Source: Anaerolineales bacterium (GTDB taxonomy: Bacteria; Chloroflexota; Anaerolineae; Anaerolineales; E44-bin32). Taken from it: DNA of 14,089 nucleotides. The stretch is from contig WVZH01000298.1 in NCBI GenBank assembly GCA_011772595.1, positions 64,277 to 78,365 of the forward strand. The letters run 5' to 3'. This document shows positions 1 to 6,592 of this stretch, piece after piece. The translations under genes were made by a program, and so were the position numbers. The stretch's first letter is position 1. Every line of letters starts with the position of its first letter. Below the pieces are notes generated by a model that was not told the DNA's origin, did no database searches, and saw nothing but the letters and a program-made list of their open reading frames with translations.

Positions 1-572
1 CCCAAAGGTGTGGTGAGATCAGGATCGACTTCATGGAGCCATTCCACGGTTGGCAGCACTCCCAGTTCGGCGCCACGCTCGGCCGAGGGCCGGAGGTTTG
101 CCCAGCGCGGCGTGAGGTTGCGGGCGTCGATGTCGATGTCGAAAGTTATGTAGCGCGCTGGGGGCTGCGAAGTGGGTGTGGGCGCCCGACCGGATGGATC
201 CACGACGGTAATCTCGCCGGTCATGCGCCAGTGATTCGGTCCGCACCAGCGGGTGCAGTAGAAGGTGTAAGTCCCCAGCGTCGTCGGCTTCCACCTTGCT
301 TCTGTCCAGACGCCGGGCTTTAGGTCGACTTGATCGAATTCCGTGCGTGCGATGGCGAAGCCATGCACGACATCGTCACTTGTAAGGCGGAAATTCACAC
401 TCTCGCCCAAGGACACTTCCATGTAGTCAGAACTCCATCCGCCGGATTCGGCCATGCGCGCCCGCAGCGTCAAGGTCCTACCGTCTTCCTGCGAGGGAGC
501 ATTCATCCAGAGAAGGCTCGCGGGAAGTCCCACCAGGAGCACGGCGAGGTAGAGCCAACGCAGCGCCTTCAT
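1..572 (-). CDS. Membrane-anchored CuA cupredoxin (COX subunit II-like), 3' end outside window
   Basis: Read from an ATG at 570-572, the frame stays open to the window edge (190 codons visible). Residues about 5-23 form one hydrophobic segment (signal anchor), placing the rest outside the membrane. The cupredoxin domain (about 32-125) carries a full CuA ligand set: His70 in DDVVHG, then Cys106-x3-Cys110-x3-His114-x2-Met117, the spacing of cytochrome oxidase subunit II and NosZ. CuA centres are binuclear copper electron acceptors, so this is probably an extracytoplasmic electron carrier or the CuA part of a terminal reductase. After a Pro/Thr-rich linker a further segment (about 142-190) resembles nothing I recognise and continues beyond the window; a fused second domain such as cytochrome c is possible. 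The start overlaps the stop of the upstream 4Fe-4S gene by ATGA (569-572), implying translational coupling. Domain call is secure; partner and pathway are inferred. Confidence 0.82.
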   Translation of the reverse strand, partial: MKALRWLYLAVLLVGLPASLLWMNAPSQEDGRTLTLRARMAESGGWSSDYMEVSLGESVNFRLTSDDVVHGFAIARTEFDQVDLKPGVWTEARWKPTTLGTYTFYCTRWCGPNHWRMTGEITVVDPSGRAPTPTSQPPARYITFDIDIDARNLTPRWANLRPSAERGAELGVLPTVEWLHEVDPDLTTPL

Positions 573-1951
573 GAGAGGATCACCATCAGTGCAGCGCCGC
601 ACAGCGCATAAAAGGTAAGCACAGGAACGGATGCCAACGAGCTTCGAATCGTGCGGTCGGTATGAAGGACTTCCTTGAAGGTGATATACGCCGCCCCGGC
701 GAGACCGGCGATCAAAGCAAATCCCTGGAGCAGTGGGGTAATGCCGGTCAACGCCGGGCGCCACGCTAAATTGGAAAGGCCGAAGAGGTCCCAGCCCCAT
801 CCCAGTGGGTCAGAGAGGGCATTTAGGACATAGGATCCGTTGGCGAAGACGAAACCCAGGCTGAAGGCGACCCATGCCCCCAGCCCCAAGGGGATGAGAC
901 CTGCAGCCGCGCGCCGGATCCCTTCACGACCTCGAAGAAGCCCAGACGGATCCAGTCGCGCTCCGATACTTGCGGCGAGCGCAAGCACTCCCGGTACAAC
1001 GACCAGCGCCAGCACCAGCAACCCCCCAACGTAAGTGAACCATTCAGCTGAAAAGACGTTGAAGGCGGCCGCTTTCAACGCCCCCCATGGGCCCAGCATT
1101 ACGGCGCTGTAAACCAGGGCGGCTGCGAGCATAATTGCACCCTTGAACACCTCGTCCATGTGCAGGGGCCGGCGACCCGGTCCCGCCGCGAGATCTGACT
1201 GCCCAGGTCGCCAAACCAAGGCTACGTTGTCCAAGGGGCAGGTTCGCAAGCACTCCAGGCACAGCCCGCAGTTCGCGTTTCGGTTCAATGTCCCAGGATA
1301 GACTTGCCATGGGCAACCGTGCCCCAGCGCGTTGCCGCGATAGCAATCCTTCGTGGGGTGCGTACGGCAGACTTGAGGGTCTTTCACTCGCAAGGCCAAT
1401 GGAGAGAGTAGAGAATAGAGGCCGATAAAACCTCCCACGGGACAAAGGTAACGACAGAAGGAGCGCCGCTCAAATAACAGGCTGACGGCAAGCGCGATCA
1501 CGACGAGGGCGATGAGCAACCAGGCAGTCGCTCTTGGGAGGGTGAGGATGGGCGCGCTGAAGATCGCCAAAGCCAGAAAGCCAATGTTTTGCAGCCACAG
1601 GTTGCGCCATCGACGCGGCCATCGCCGTCCCAACCCCAACTGTCGGCGGCCGTCCGCTTGCATCAACCCGCCACGCTGCGCCCACTCACCCGGGAGTGGC
1701 AAGGGGCAAATGCTGCACCACAGCCTGCCACCCACAGGTACGAGAATCAGGATAAGCGCACCCCACCAAGCGATCCAAACCAACGTGATAGCCAGGTTGC
1801 GGTTTCCAACCGGCGTTCCCGCAATCCCCGCCAAGGCAAGGTAGGTGAAAACCGCCAGTGCCGTCGCCCCCACCAGCCACTGCGGCCAGCGACTGATGAG
1901 CAGCCTGCGCAGCAGAGGATTATCCGTGAGCAACCGGCCCTCAGGATTCAC
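569..1951 (-). CDS. Polytopic 4Fe-4S membrane protein, NapH/NosR/CcoG-like
   Basis: 460 residues, GTG start at 1949-1951 with GGAGG 7 bases upstream. Many hydrophobic segments (around 25-45, 55-75, 120-160, 270-290, 305-330, 350-372, 405-422, 440-458) surround cysteine clusters: CSICP at 79-83, CRYLCP at 166-171, and a ferredoxin-type CxxCxxCxxxCP at 228-239. Further cysteines at 195, 203 and 213 lie just before the ferredoxin motif. The paired CxxxCP motifs plus one ferredoxin cluster in a polytopic protein are typical of the NapH/NosR/CcoG group, which carries electrons across or along the membrane to periplasmic or copper enzymes. The gene overlaps the CuA gene upstream by 11 bases and the one downstream by 4, so the three are one operon. 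Likely role, by inference: passing electrons to or from the flanking CuA proteins, or reducing copper during their assembly. No flavin-binding (NosR-type FMN) domain is visible. Confidence 0.8.
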   Translation of the reverse strand: MNPEGRLLTDNPLLRRLLISRWPQWLVGATALAVFTYLALAGIAGTPVGNRNLAITLVWIAWWGALILILVPVGGRLWCSICPLPLPGEWAQRGGLMQADGRRQLGLGRRWPRRWRNLWLQNIGFLALAIFSAPILTLPRATAWLLIALVVIALAVSLLFERRSFCRYLCPVGGFIGLYSLLSPLALRVKDPQVCRTHPTKDCYRGNALGHGCPWQVYPGTLNRNANCGLCLECLRTCPLDNVALVWRPGQSDLAAGPGRRPLHMDEVFKGAIMLAAALVYSAVMLGPWGALKAAAFNVFSAEWFTYVGGLLVLALVVVPGVLALAASIGARLDPSGLLRGREGIRRAAAGLIPLGLGAWVAFSLGFVFANGSYVLNALSDPLGWGWDLFGLSNLAWRPALTGITPLLQGFALIAGLAGAAYITFKEVLHTDRTIRSSLASVPVLTFYALCGAALMVILS

Positions 1952-2405
1952 GCCTTAACCTCCTCGAAGTGGGAATCAAACCCGCAGCCAACGCCAGAAG
2001 TGAAGCCACGACCGCCCGGAGAGGTCGAGCGGTTTCACCCACCTCGAGCCTTCCGAGCATGAACGGGTGCAATGGTCCGCAGGTGACCGAGCAGCGCATC
2101 CGAAAGGTCCCCGGTCGATCGGCCACAAAAGTGGCGCTCGCCACCTGACCCGGATCTGCTTGCAATTGAATTCCATACTCGTCGATGAAGAGTCCGTGGA
2201 CGACGTCCTCTGAGGTAAGTTCCATGGTGATCCGTTCCCCGACCTCAACTCGCAGGGTCGCCGGCGAGAAGGCGAAGCGGTTGGCGTGAACCCTCACGAC
2301 GTGCGCTTCCGCGTGATCCCACGCGGTGTCCAATGGCCAGGGTAGCCTGAGGGATGCCACCGCAGACAGGAGTAGGAATCCAGAGAGGAAACGGCTGCGC
2401 CACAT
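1941..2405 (-). CDS. Small CuA-type cupredoxin with N- and C-terminal membrane segments
   Basis: 154 residues from the ATG at 2403-2405. An N-terminal hydrophobic stretch (about 6-20) looks like a signal anchor. The cupredoxin fold spans about 35-122, with a complete CuA ligand set: His70 in DVVHG, Cys105-x3-Cys109-x3-His113-x2-Met116. At the position of the Glu backbone ligand of cytochrome oxidase subunit II there is Val107, which need not prevent metal binding because that ligand is a main-chain carbonyl. A second hydrophobic segment (about 130-145) is followed by an Arg-rich tail, so the domain is probably tethered at both ends. It lacks the two-TM hairpin of ordinary subunit II and has no oxidase subunit I beside it, so it is better called a CuA carrier than an oxidase subunit. 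The start lies 3 bases after the stop of the selenoprotein candidate. Confidence 0.82.
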   Translation of the reverse strand: MWRSRFLSGFLLLSAVASLRLPWPLDTAWDHAEAHVVRVHANRFAFSPATLRVEVGERITMELTSEDVVHGLFIDEYGIQLQADPGQVASATFVADRPGTFRMRCSVTCGPLHPFMLGRLEVGETARPLRAVVASLLALAAGLIPTSRRLRRES

Positions 2406-2408
2406 GGT

Positions 2409-2831
2409 TCAGGGCATGTTCGACGGACCGAAGGCGCTGTACTCTTCGTCGATGAAGGTCTTCATCTCGGCAACCGACTTCCCGTCCGCTTGCATACGCA
2501 TCACGTCACGCGTGATGTCCACGCAAATGCCTCAGCCAAAAGCATGGGCGTCGAATACCACACTTCCGTCCTGGCGCACCTCGGAGACGTAACAGTCGTA
2601 ATTGGAGGTGTGTCCCACCCCTCCGCAGCCACAATAGCACGGTATCTGACGCAGTAGATCAGGGTTGGCGAGAGCGAAACGGTAGGCCTCCCGGACGGTG
2701 TTCGGGGCAGCCTGAAATTCAGGGGGCAGATCCGACACGGGTGCGAGCTTTATTGCCTCCCTCTCCTTGGACCCACATCCCACGAGCATCACCATCAGAA
2801 ATACAAGCATTGGCAGTAGCCAGCGCTTCAT
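2409..2831 (-). CDS. Candidate selenoprotein: PCYCGC-motif lipoprotein with in-frame UGA (Sec100)
   Basis: The ATG at 2829-2831 has GGAGG 9 bases upstream. Residues 1-19 are a lipoprotein signal ending in LVGC (lipidated Cys19). The PCYCGC signature is at 64-69, His74 and Cys80 follow, and codon 100 (2532-2534) is TGA. In PCYCGC lipoproteins of Bacillus-type organisms, as I recall them, this position is the first Cys of a CxxC (context DxHGxxCGxC); here the context is DAHAFG-TGA-GIC, so Sec would give UxxC. The frame continues for 40 plausible residues (VDITRDV, GKSVAEMK, FIDEEY) to a TGA at 2409-2411, three bases before the next gene, giving 140 residues. A SECIS-like hairpin starts 5 bases after the UGA. 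An ordinary gene caller would stop at residue 99. Expected place: outer face of the membrane, as a thiol/selenol redox protein, perhaps serving the CuA sites downstream. The alternative, a Cys-to-stop mutation, is less likely given the hairpin. Confidence 0.8.
2489..2527 (-). promoter_or_regulatory. Bacterial SECIS-like hairpin downstream of UGA codon
   Basis: On the minus-strand RNA, counting from the base after UGA, bases 15-21 (CAUCACG) pair perfectly with 27-33 (CGUGAUG) around a 5-base loop CGUGA. Below a 2x2 internal loop, bases 5-12 pair with 36-43 (U-A, G-C and wobble pairs). Bacterial SECIS elements have an upper stem of about 4-16 bp, an apical loop some 16-37 bases after the UGA, and a G in the first two loop positions. 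Here the loop begins 21 bases after UGA and its second base is G, followed by U, the dinucleotide SelB contacts in E. coli fdhF. Folded by eye; no energy was computed. Confidence 0.72.
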
Positions 2832-3346
2832 GCCGATAATCCTCCGTCTATGTCGAATGTAAGATTTCCATCCATACTACCGCTGTCTTATTTCGGCGAA
2901 AACAGATAAGCATCCTATAAAAAAGAACGAAGGTCATAAAGAGGGTAGGCATTTTTGCCTATGCTTGTATGCCATGCTCTCTTGCCACGAACCCCGCATT
3001 CAAGCGGAAGTGTCCGCACGGACAGGTCGGCTCAGACCTTCGGATCCGGCTGTCGCAATACAGCCTTCAGGTCCTGTGGCGAGTTTTGCTGTGGCCCGCG
3101 CAACCGGGTCGCGTGGTGATCGTCTTGGTAGATCAGACTGTTTTTCTCTGCGAAGGCTTGTAATTTCGCCAGTGTACGCAGCTCCTAAGGAATTTAGGCT
3201 GGTATGCACATTCTGGCATGAGGAGAATTCCTTGAATGTCTTCCAAGCGCGAGAGATTGAGCCCAGGATTTAGGCTTCTTCCGACGTTGGGGATACATGA
3301 AAGTAGCACTCGTAATTCGAAGTATAGGAATCCAAACTGCGGCCAA

Positions 3347-3384
3347 TTTGGTTCGGACCAAGGACCTAGCGGTCACGGGCCTGA
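3347..3384 (-). repeat. Decayed second copy of the tRNA 3' half
   Basis: This segment aligns with the tRNA relic at 3565-3602. In the T-arm and variable-loop part 19-20 of 21 positions agree (shared core ACCAAGGACCT), with one base missing beside the T-loop; in the anticodon-arm part only about 10 of 17 agree. The anticodon stem no longer pairs fully. It lies about 215 bases from the better copy, in the same orientation. It could be a second decayed tRNA gene or a duplicated attachment site. Confidence 0.4.
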
Positions 3385-3524
3385 ATCCCAAATACGCGTC
3401 TTCCACCCTATTATTTTCCGGGAATCTTGAAAACCTCAAAAGAATCGAAGCACCAGACCTATGTCCTTAGGATCCCCTGTCCGAATCCTAAATTGCACAC
3501 CTTAGATTTCAAGTTACTTAAGAA

Positions 3525-3552
3525 GAAATGCCCTCTCGGGCGTTTTCTTTTT
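3525..3552. terminator. Bidirectional Rho-independent terminator beside the tRNA relic
   Basis: GCCC-TCTC-GGGC (3530-3541), extended by a T-G wobble and A-T pairs, is flanked by an A-rich left arm and TTTTCTTTTT on the right. On the minus strand the hairpin is followed by ATTTCTTCTT. It sits directly downstream of the tRNA 3' end on the minus strand, as expected for a tRNA gene's own terminator, but would also work rightward. Confidence 0.7.
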
Positions 3553-3553
3553 A

Positions 3554-3602
3554 GGTCGCGGGACTTGGATTCGAACCAAGGACCTTCAGGGTATGAGCCT
3601 GA
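3554..3602 (-). pseudogene. tRNA 3' half, CAU anticodon (Met/Ile2-type), 5' half missing
   Basis: On the minus strand the segment has a perfect 5-bp anticodon stem (TCAGG/CCTGA) with a 7-base loop CTCATAC holding anticodon CAT (3593-3595). A 5-base variable loop AGGTC, a perfect T-arm (CTTGG-TTCGAAT-CCAAG), the acceptor 3' strand TCCCGCG, discriminator A and CC follow. Upstream of the anticodon stem there is no D-arm, and no CGCGGGA acceptor 5' strand occurs in the following 350 bases. The break lies at the edge of the anticodon arm, a common crossover place for tyrosine recombinases that integrate into tRNA genes. So this is either an attachment-site remnant left by a mobile element or a decayed tRNA. 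The CAGGCTCAT...CCTGAAGGTC core resembles bacterial initiator tRNA, but base 38 of the loop is C rather than A. No integrase is in the window. Confidence 0.75.
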
Positions 3603-3738
3603 CTTTCACCATGCAATTTGTTTAGTACGCTAAGTTCTGGCAATATGCCTTACCCGGAACCAAAATCCGGATGAAAGTAGAACCAGAGAGGGTCGAAAAA
3701 ACCAAACGTAGTCCACATAGCTACTTACTTTGAGTTGA

Positions 3739-3896
3739 CCACACGGCTCGCGAAATCGAGGATCCGTGTGGACCATGGTAGGGACTTTAGGCCACTGGGT
3801 TCACATCCGTGAGGTCGATGGTTCCCTGGAAGGTTACCAGGGCGGGTGAGGCCATTCGCGCCAAACATCCTGTCCACCGCAGAGCGCTAGCGGTGG
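3739..3896. other. Cluster of three perfect hairpins, possible structured RNA
   Basis: Three stable inverted repeats fall within 160 bases. At 3739-3771, CCACACGG pairs with CCGTGTGG and encloses CTCG/CGAG with a 3-base bulge. At 3824-3842, CCCTGG pairs with CCAGGG around a 7-base loop. At 3874-3896, CCACCGC pairs with GCGGTGG around a 9-base loop. The last is followed by GGTTTAAATCCC, which resembles a tRNA T-arm. No open reading frame crosses them convincingly. They may be decayed tRNAs or one folded non-coding RNA; I recognise no known RNA family. Confidence 0.35.
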
Positions 3897-3955
3897 CATT
3901 GGTTTAAATCCCATTTACGTTCATGACGGAATACTTAAGGCTGCAGTCCGATAGC

Positions 3956-5200
3956 TCAGACAGACCTCGCAGCGTGCCTAGCCTTCTCTCGCGCAGATCG
4001 GATCGTCCTGTTGTTGATTGACGGTCGCATGGCAAAGCTGACAAGAATAAGCAACAACCCGCCGATCCAGAACGGGGTCGCTAAATCTGTCGCCCGCGCC
4101 ACCACTCCTCCGAAAAGCGCCCCCAGCGGTAGCGCGCCCAGGACCACGAGACGGTAGGTACTTGCGACTCTGCCGAGAAGATGATCAGGGATGATCTCCT
4201 GGCGGAGTGAAATGATGATCACATTGCCGAACATATTGCTCATCGAAATCAGAGCGAACATGAGACCAACTATGACCGGTTGGGATGTCAGTCCGATGCC
4301 GATGAATGCGACCCCGCTGAGTATGGCATCGGCGAGCAAGATCTGTCCGGAGCCGAAGCGATCGCTCAAGTGTTTCGTCGTCAAGCTGCCAAGAATCCCC
4401 CCGATGGCACCGGAGGCCAGGATGAAGCCATAGGCGGCCTCGCTCAACCCTAGGACATCCTGGGTGAAGAGGACGAAAACGCCCATCGTGGCGCCGAACA
4501 CGAAATTGAACGTCCCCGCGAAGAAACCAAGCGCCCGCAAGAGGCGATGCTGCCAAAACCAGCGCACACCCTCCCTGATTTCGAGGTAAAGGCTCTGGTG
4601 TTGCTTGACAGTTGAGAAATAACCACCTGGGATCCTATGAATAAGCAGTGAGGACAGGCCATAGGCCACGGATGCCGAAAAGAATGAGGTCGAGCGAAAG
4701 AGTGCAAACAGGGTGCTGCCCAGCGGTGGGCCGATCAGTTCGTTCGCCAGAGTGGCGGTGGCGAACAAGCGCCCGTTCGATTCTTCAAGTTGCTCCTGCT
4801 CCACGATCGCCGGTAAGATCGCCAGCGCAGCGTTGTCGAAGAGCGTCTCGATCGTGCCGAGGAGGAAGTAGATCAGATAGAGCATCGACAAAGTAGCCCA
4901 TCCGGTCAGCACAGCTATCGCTAGTCCCCCTAACAGAATGAACCGCCATGCATTGGCCGTCTCCATCACCTGTCGTCGGTCAAGCCGGTCGACCAGCGCA
5001 CCACTGATGAGCGTAAAGATGAACCAGGGCAAGCGTTGGGCGATGGTCAAGCCCGATACGAGCAACGGATCTCGCGTGAGAGACGCTGCCAGTAGCGGTG
5101 CTGCCGTCAGTCCAATCCCATCGGCCAGATTGGATAAGCCACTGGCACCCCACAGCCTATTGAAATAACGGTGGGAAGTATTTGCGGGAGTATCTTCCAT
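3956..5200 (-). CDS. MFS exporter, MFS_3/EntS-like drug or siderophore efflux type
   Basis: 414 residues with the regular hydrophobic segments of a 12-helix major facilitator, two halves joined by a hydrophilic stretch near residues 205-225. The cytoplasmic loop between helices 2 and 3 carries GALVDRLDRRQVM (about 67-79), the MFS motif A (GxxxDRxGRR). The matching loop of the second half has TKHLSDRFGSGQ. The short hydrophilic N-terminus and the overall pattern fit the MFS_3 group (EntS, macrolide and other drug exporters) driven by proton antiport. The start (ATG, 5198-5200) has no strong Shine-Dalgarno site and lies 20 bases after the stop of the VOC gene, so translation probably relies on the upstream reading frame. 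It is the last gene of a leftward DMT-VOC-MFS operon. The substrate cannot be read from the sequence; an amphipathic toxic compound is inferred from context. Confidence 0.85.
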   Translation of the reverse strand: MEDTPANTSHRYFNRLWGASGLSNLADGIGLTAAPLLAASLTRDPLLVSGLTIAQRLPWFIFTLISGALVDRLDRRQVMETANAWRFILLGGLAIAVLTGWATLSMLYLIYFLLGTIETLFDNAALAILPAIVEQEQLEESNGRLFATATLANELIGPPLGSTLFALFRSTSFFSASVAYGLSSLLIHRIPGGYFSTVKQHQSLYLEIREGVRWFWQHRLLRALGFFAGTFNFVFGATMGVFVLFTQDVLGLSEAAYGFILASGAIGGILGSLTTKHLSDRFGSGQILLADAILSGVAFIGIGLTSQPVIVGLMFALISMSNMFGNVIIISLRQEIIPDHLLGRVASTYRLVVLGALPLGALFGGVVARATDLATPFWIGGLLLILVSFAMRPSINNRTIRSAREKARHAARSV

Positions 5201-5220
5201 GGAGAGCCTAACCGGAGCGA

Positions 5221-5534
5221 CTATTCTTCCCAGAGGTTAAAGATCACCCCGAAGGGATCCTCAACGTAGCAATCCTGCCCTTTGCCTTTCCAGCGAATCA
5301 CTTTACAGCCTTGTGCGACGCGCACCTGGCGCGCCTGCTCGAGATTATCGACGAACAGCCCATCACAGCACCGCTGATCTCTTGATCCTCGATGACGAAA
5401 AAGGTCGATGGTGAAGCGTCAAGGTCGGCCTCGTCCAAACGGTTTTCAAAGCCGAGGACATCGGTGTAAAGCGCAACCGCCTCGGTGTAGCGATCCGTTC
5501 GTACGGCGACATTTGAACTCATTCGAAACCGCAT
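5221..5534 (-). pseudogene. VOC (glyoxalase/bleomycin-resistance) family protein, one-base frameshift
   Basis: The ATG at 5532-5534 follows a strong AGGAGGG site. The first frame gives a VOC N-terminus (AVRTDRYTEAVALYTDVLGF) and runs to about residue 60 (EISGAVMG). It then leaves the family frame and stops at 5298. The adjacent frame supplies the rest: LFVDNLEQARQ, then DCYVEDPFGVIFNLWEE and a TAG at 5221-5223. The span is 314 bases; adding one base at GGGCTG (about 5358-5361) makes 315 and a continuous 104-residue protein of normal single-domain VOC length. VOC proteins bind or modify small toxic molecules (dicarbonyls, bleomycin-type drugs), often as dimers with a metal. The terminal Glu of LWEE sits where many family members have a metal ligand. 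The intact start and end suggest either a sequencing indel or a very recent mutation. It lies 27 bases after the DMT gene and 20 before the MFS gene. Confidence 0.75.
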
Positions 5535-5561
5535 GATTCCCTCCTAAGTGTTCGCCAGTTA

Positions 5562-6479
5562 TTACTTTGTCTGCGTCGCCACCAGGGCTGCACCGATGAT
5601 CAGTGCCCCGCCCAGGATTACACCGGGACCGAGCGTATCGTGCCAGAGAGTCACCCCCAGCAGCGCACCAATGAGCGGCTCAAGATTGAGATAGACGCCC
5701 GCCGTAGAGGCAGGAACGCGTTCAAGCCCCCAATTCCATAATACAAATGCGAGAGCAGTGCAAAACACGCCGAGGATTATCACGGAGGTCCATACCGAGA
5801 TGGGTAAATTAAAGCTGGGCAGACCATCCTGCAGCAAGGTGATCGGTGCCAGAGTCAGGGTCCCAAAGCTCAGCAGGTACGTCGTGGCGATCGGGGCGGT
5901 GTATCGCTCGTTTAGGCGCTTGTTCATGATCACCCATACAACGGAAATAAGGCATGAGATAAAGACCAGCCCATCCCCCGCCCAACTGCCACCCTCACCC
6001 GGGGTTCCAACGATCACCACGACACCGAGCACAGAAGCGGCAATCGCAGCCCAGCCGCGCCGCCGTGGCCGCTCCTCAAGGAACACTGCAGCACCCAACG
6101 CGAGGAGAGGGGGTATGGCGCCGATGATCAAGGAGGCACGGGCAATCGTGGTTAGCGCCAGGCCTTGGAACTGTAGCAGGAAGGTGACCGGGACAGCCAG
6201 GAAGCCGGTCAGAAGGAAACGTGGCAAATCCTTCCGCTGCACCCATGCCCGTTTAATCAAGATGATTGGCAGCAGAGCAAGGGAGGCCAACCCGAAACGC
6301 AGCAGCACGAGCTGAGAGACCGTTAATGCCTCCAGAGCGAGCTTCCCGAAGGCGAATGCCGTCCCCCAGATCGTACACGAGATCACCAGCGCAGCGATTG
6401 CAAACCAGGAGCCTTGCAGTTCGTCAAGGACAGGCAACCTCTTAATATGGGTAAATACTGCATTCTGAGTGGTTTGCAT
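5562..6479 (-). CDS. DMT superfamily (EamA) metabolite/drug exporter
   Basis: 305 residues with about ten hydrophobic helices arranged as two EamA repeats (about 28-155 and 170-302), the standard DMT layout. Seen features: ISCTIWGTAFAFGKLA at the first helix, LRFGLASLALLP in helix 2, and in the second repeat VYLNLEPLIGALLGV, the conserved Pro/Glu-bearing segment of EamA proteins. I place the start at the ATG 6477-6479, because GAGAGG lies 6 bases before it. The TTG two codons upstream (6483-6485) would abut that site. Such proteins export amino acids, nucleobases or drugs across the inner membrane; the substrate is not evident. It is the first gene of the leftward operon and is transcribed away from the CGNR regulator, which makes it the likely main target of that regulator. 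Confidence 0.88.
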   Translation of the reverse strand: MQTTQNAVFTHIKRLPVLDELQGSWFAIAALVISCTIWGTAFAFGKLALEALTVSQLVLLRFGLASLALLPIILIKRAWVQRKDLPRFLLTGFLAVPVTFLLQFQGLALTTIARASLIIGAIPPLLALGAAVFLEERPRRRGWAAIAASVLGVVVIVGTPGEGGSWAGDGLVFISCLISVVWVIMNKRLNERYTAPIATTYLLSFGTLTLAPITLLQDGLPSFNLPISVWTSVIILGVFCTALAFVLWNWGLERVPASTAGVYLNLEPLIGALLGVTLWHDTLGPGVILGGALIIGAALVATQTK

Positions 6480-6563
6480 CTTCAACCTCTCGATAAGTGA
6501 TCCTGCTCATTTAAGCCTCACAGTATTGAATATGCGTGCAGGCAACGTATGTAGATGAGCTTA

Positions 6564-6592
6564 TTGACCTTAAGGCTATAACCTGCTAATAT
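6564..6592 (+). promoter_or_regulatory. Sigma70-type promoter for the CGNR-glycosylase genes
   Basis: TTGACC (6564-6569), 17 bases, TAATAT (6587-6592). It would start transcription near 6599, about 80 bases before the CGNR ATG. It faces and overlaps in reach with the leftward promoter at 6608-6636. Two of the TAACC/GGTTA half-sites lie in its spacer and just past its start point. Confidence 0.5.

Larger units (their letters stand above)
2832..3955. other. 1.1-kb non-coding region with tRNA relics and hairpins
   Basis: No reading frame here looks like a protein on either strand; the longest frames have no recognisable motif, and one mimics the familiar false translation of a tRNA. It contains a perfect 6-bp stem with TTTT loop (TAGGCA/TGCCTA, 2946-2961) without a T-tract, a 7-bp inverted repeat (TTAGGAT/ATCCTAA, 3467-3491), a tRNA 3' half with its terminator (3525-3602), a decayed second tRNA-like copy (3347-3384) and a hairpin-rich part (3739-3896). 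Any promoter of the selenoprotein operon must lie near 2840-2950, where the sequence is AT-rich, but I cannot single out a convincing -35/-10 pair. Base composition is visibly more AT-rich than in the flanking genes. Confidence 0.6.

Noticed and set aside
31..611. Rightward and leftward frames overlapping the first CuA gene (31-294, 33-323, 330-611).
   Set aside because: The minus frame from 572 carries the CuA ligand set and the ATGA overlap; the others are shadows of it.
2946..2961. Perfect TAGGCA-TTTT-TGCCTA hairpin as a terminator.
   Set aside because: The stem is short and no T-tract follows on either strand; it is more likely an operator or chance.
3427..3633. Small rightward frame ending in NQGPSGYEPDF.
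   Set aside because: This is the familiar false translation of the antisense strand of a tRNA, here the relic at 3554-3602.
3956..3958. TGA at the end of the MFS gene as another possible selenocysteine codon.
   Set aside because: The protein already has full MFS length, no conserved Cys is expected there, and I saw no family-like sequence after it.
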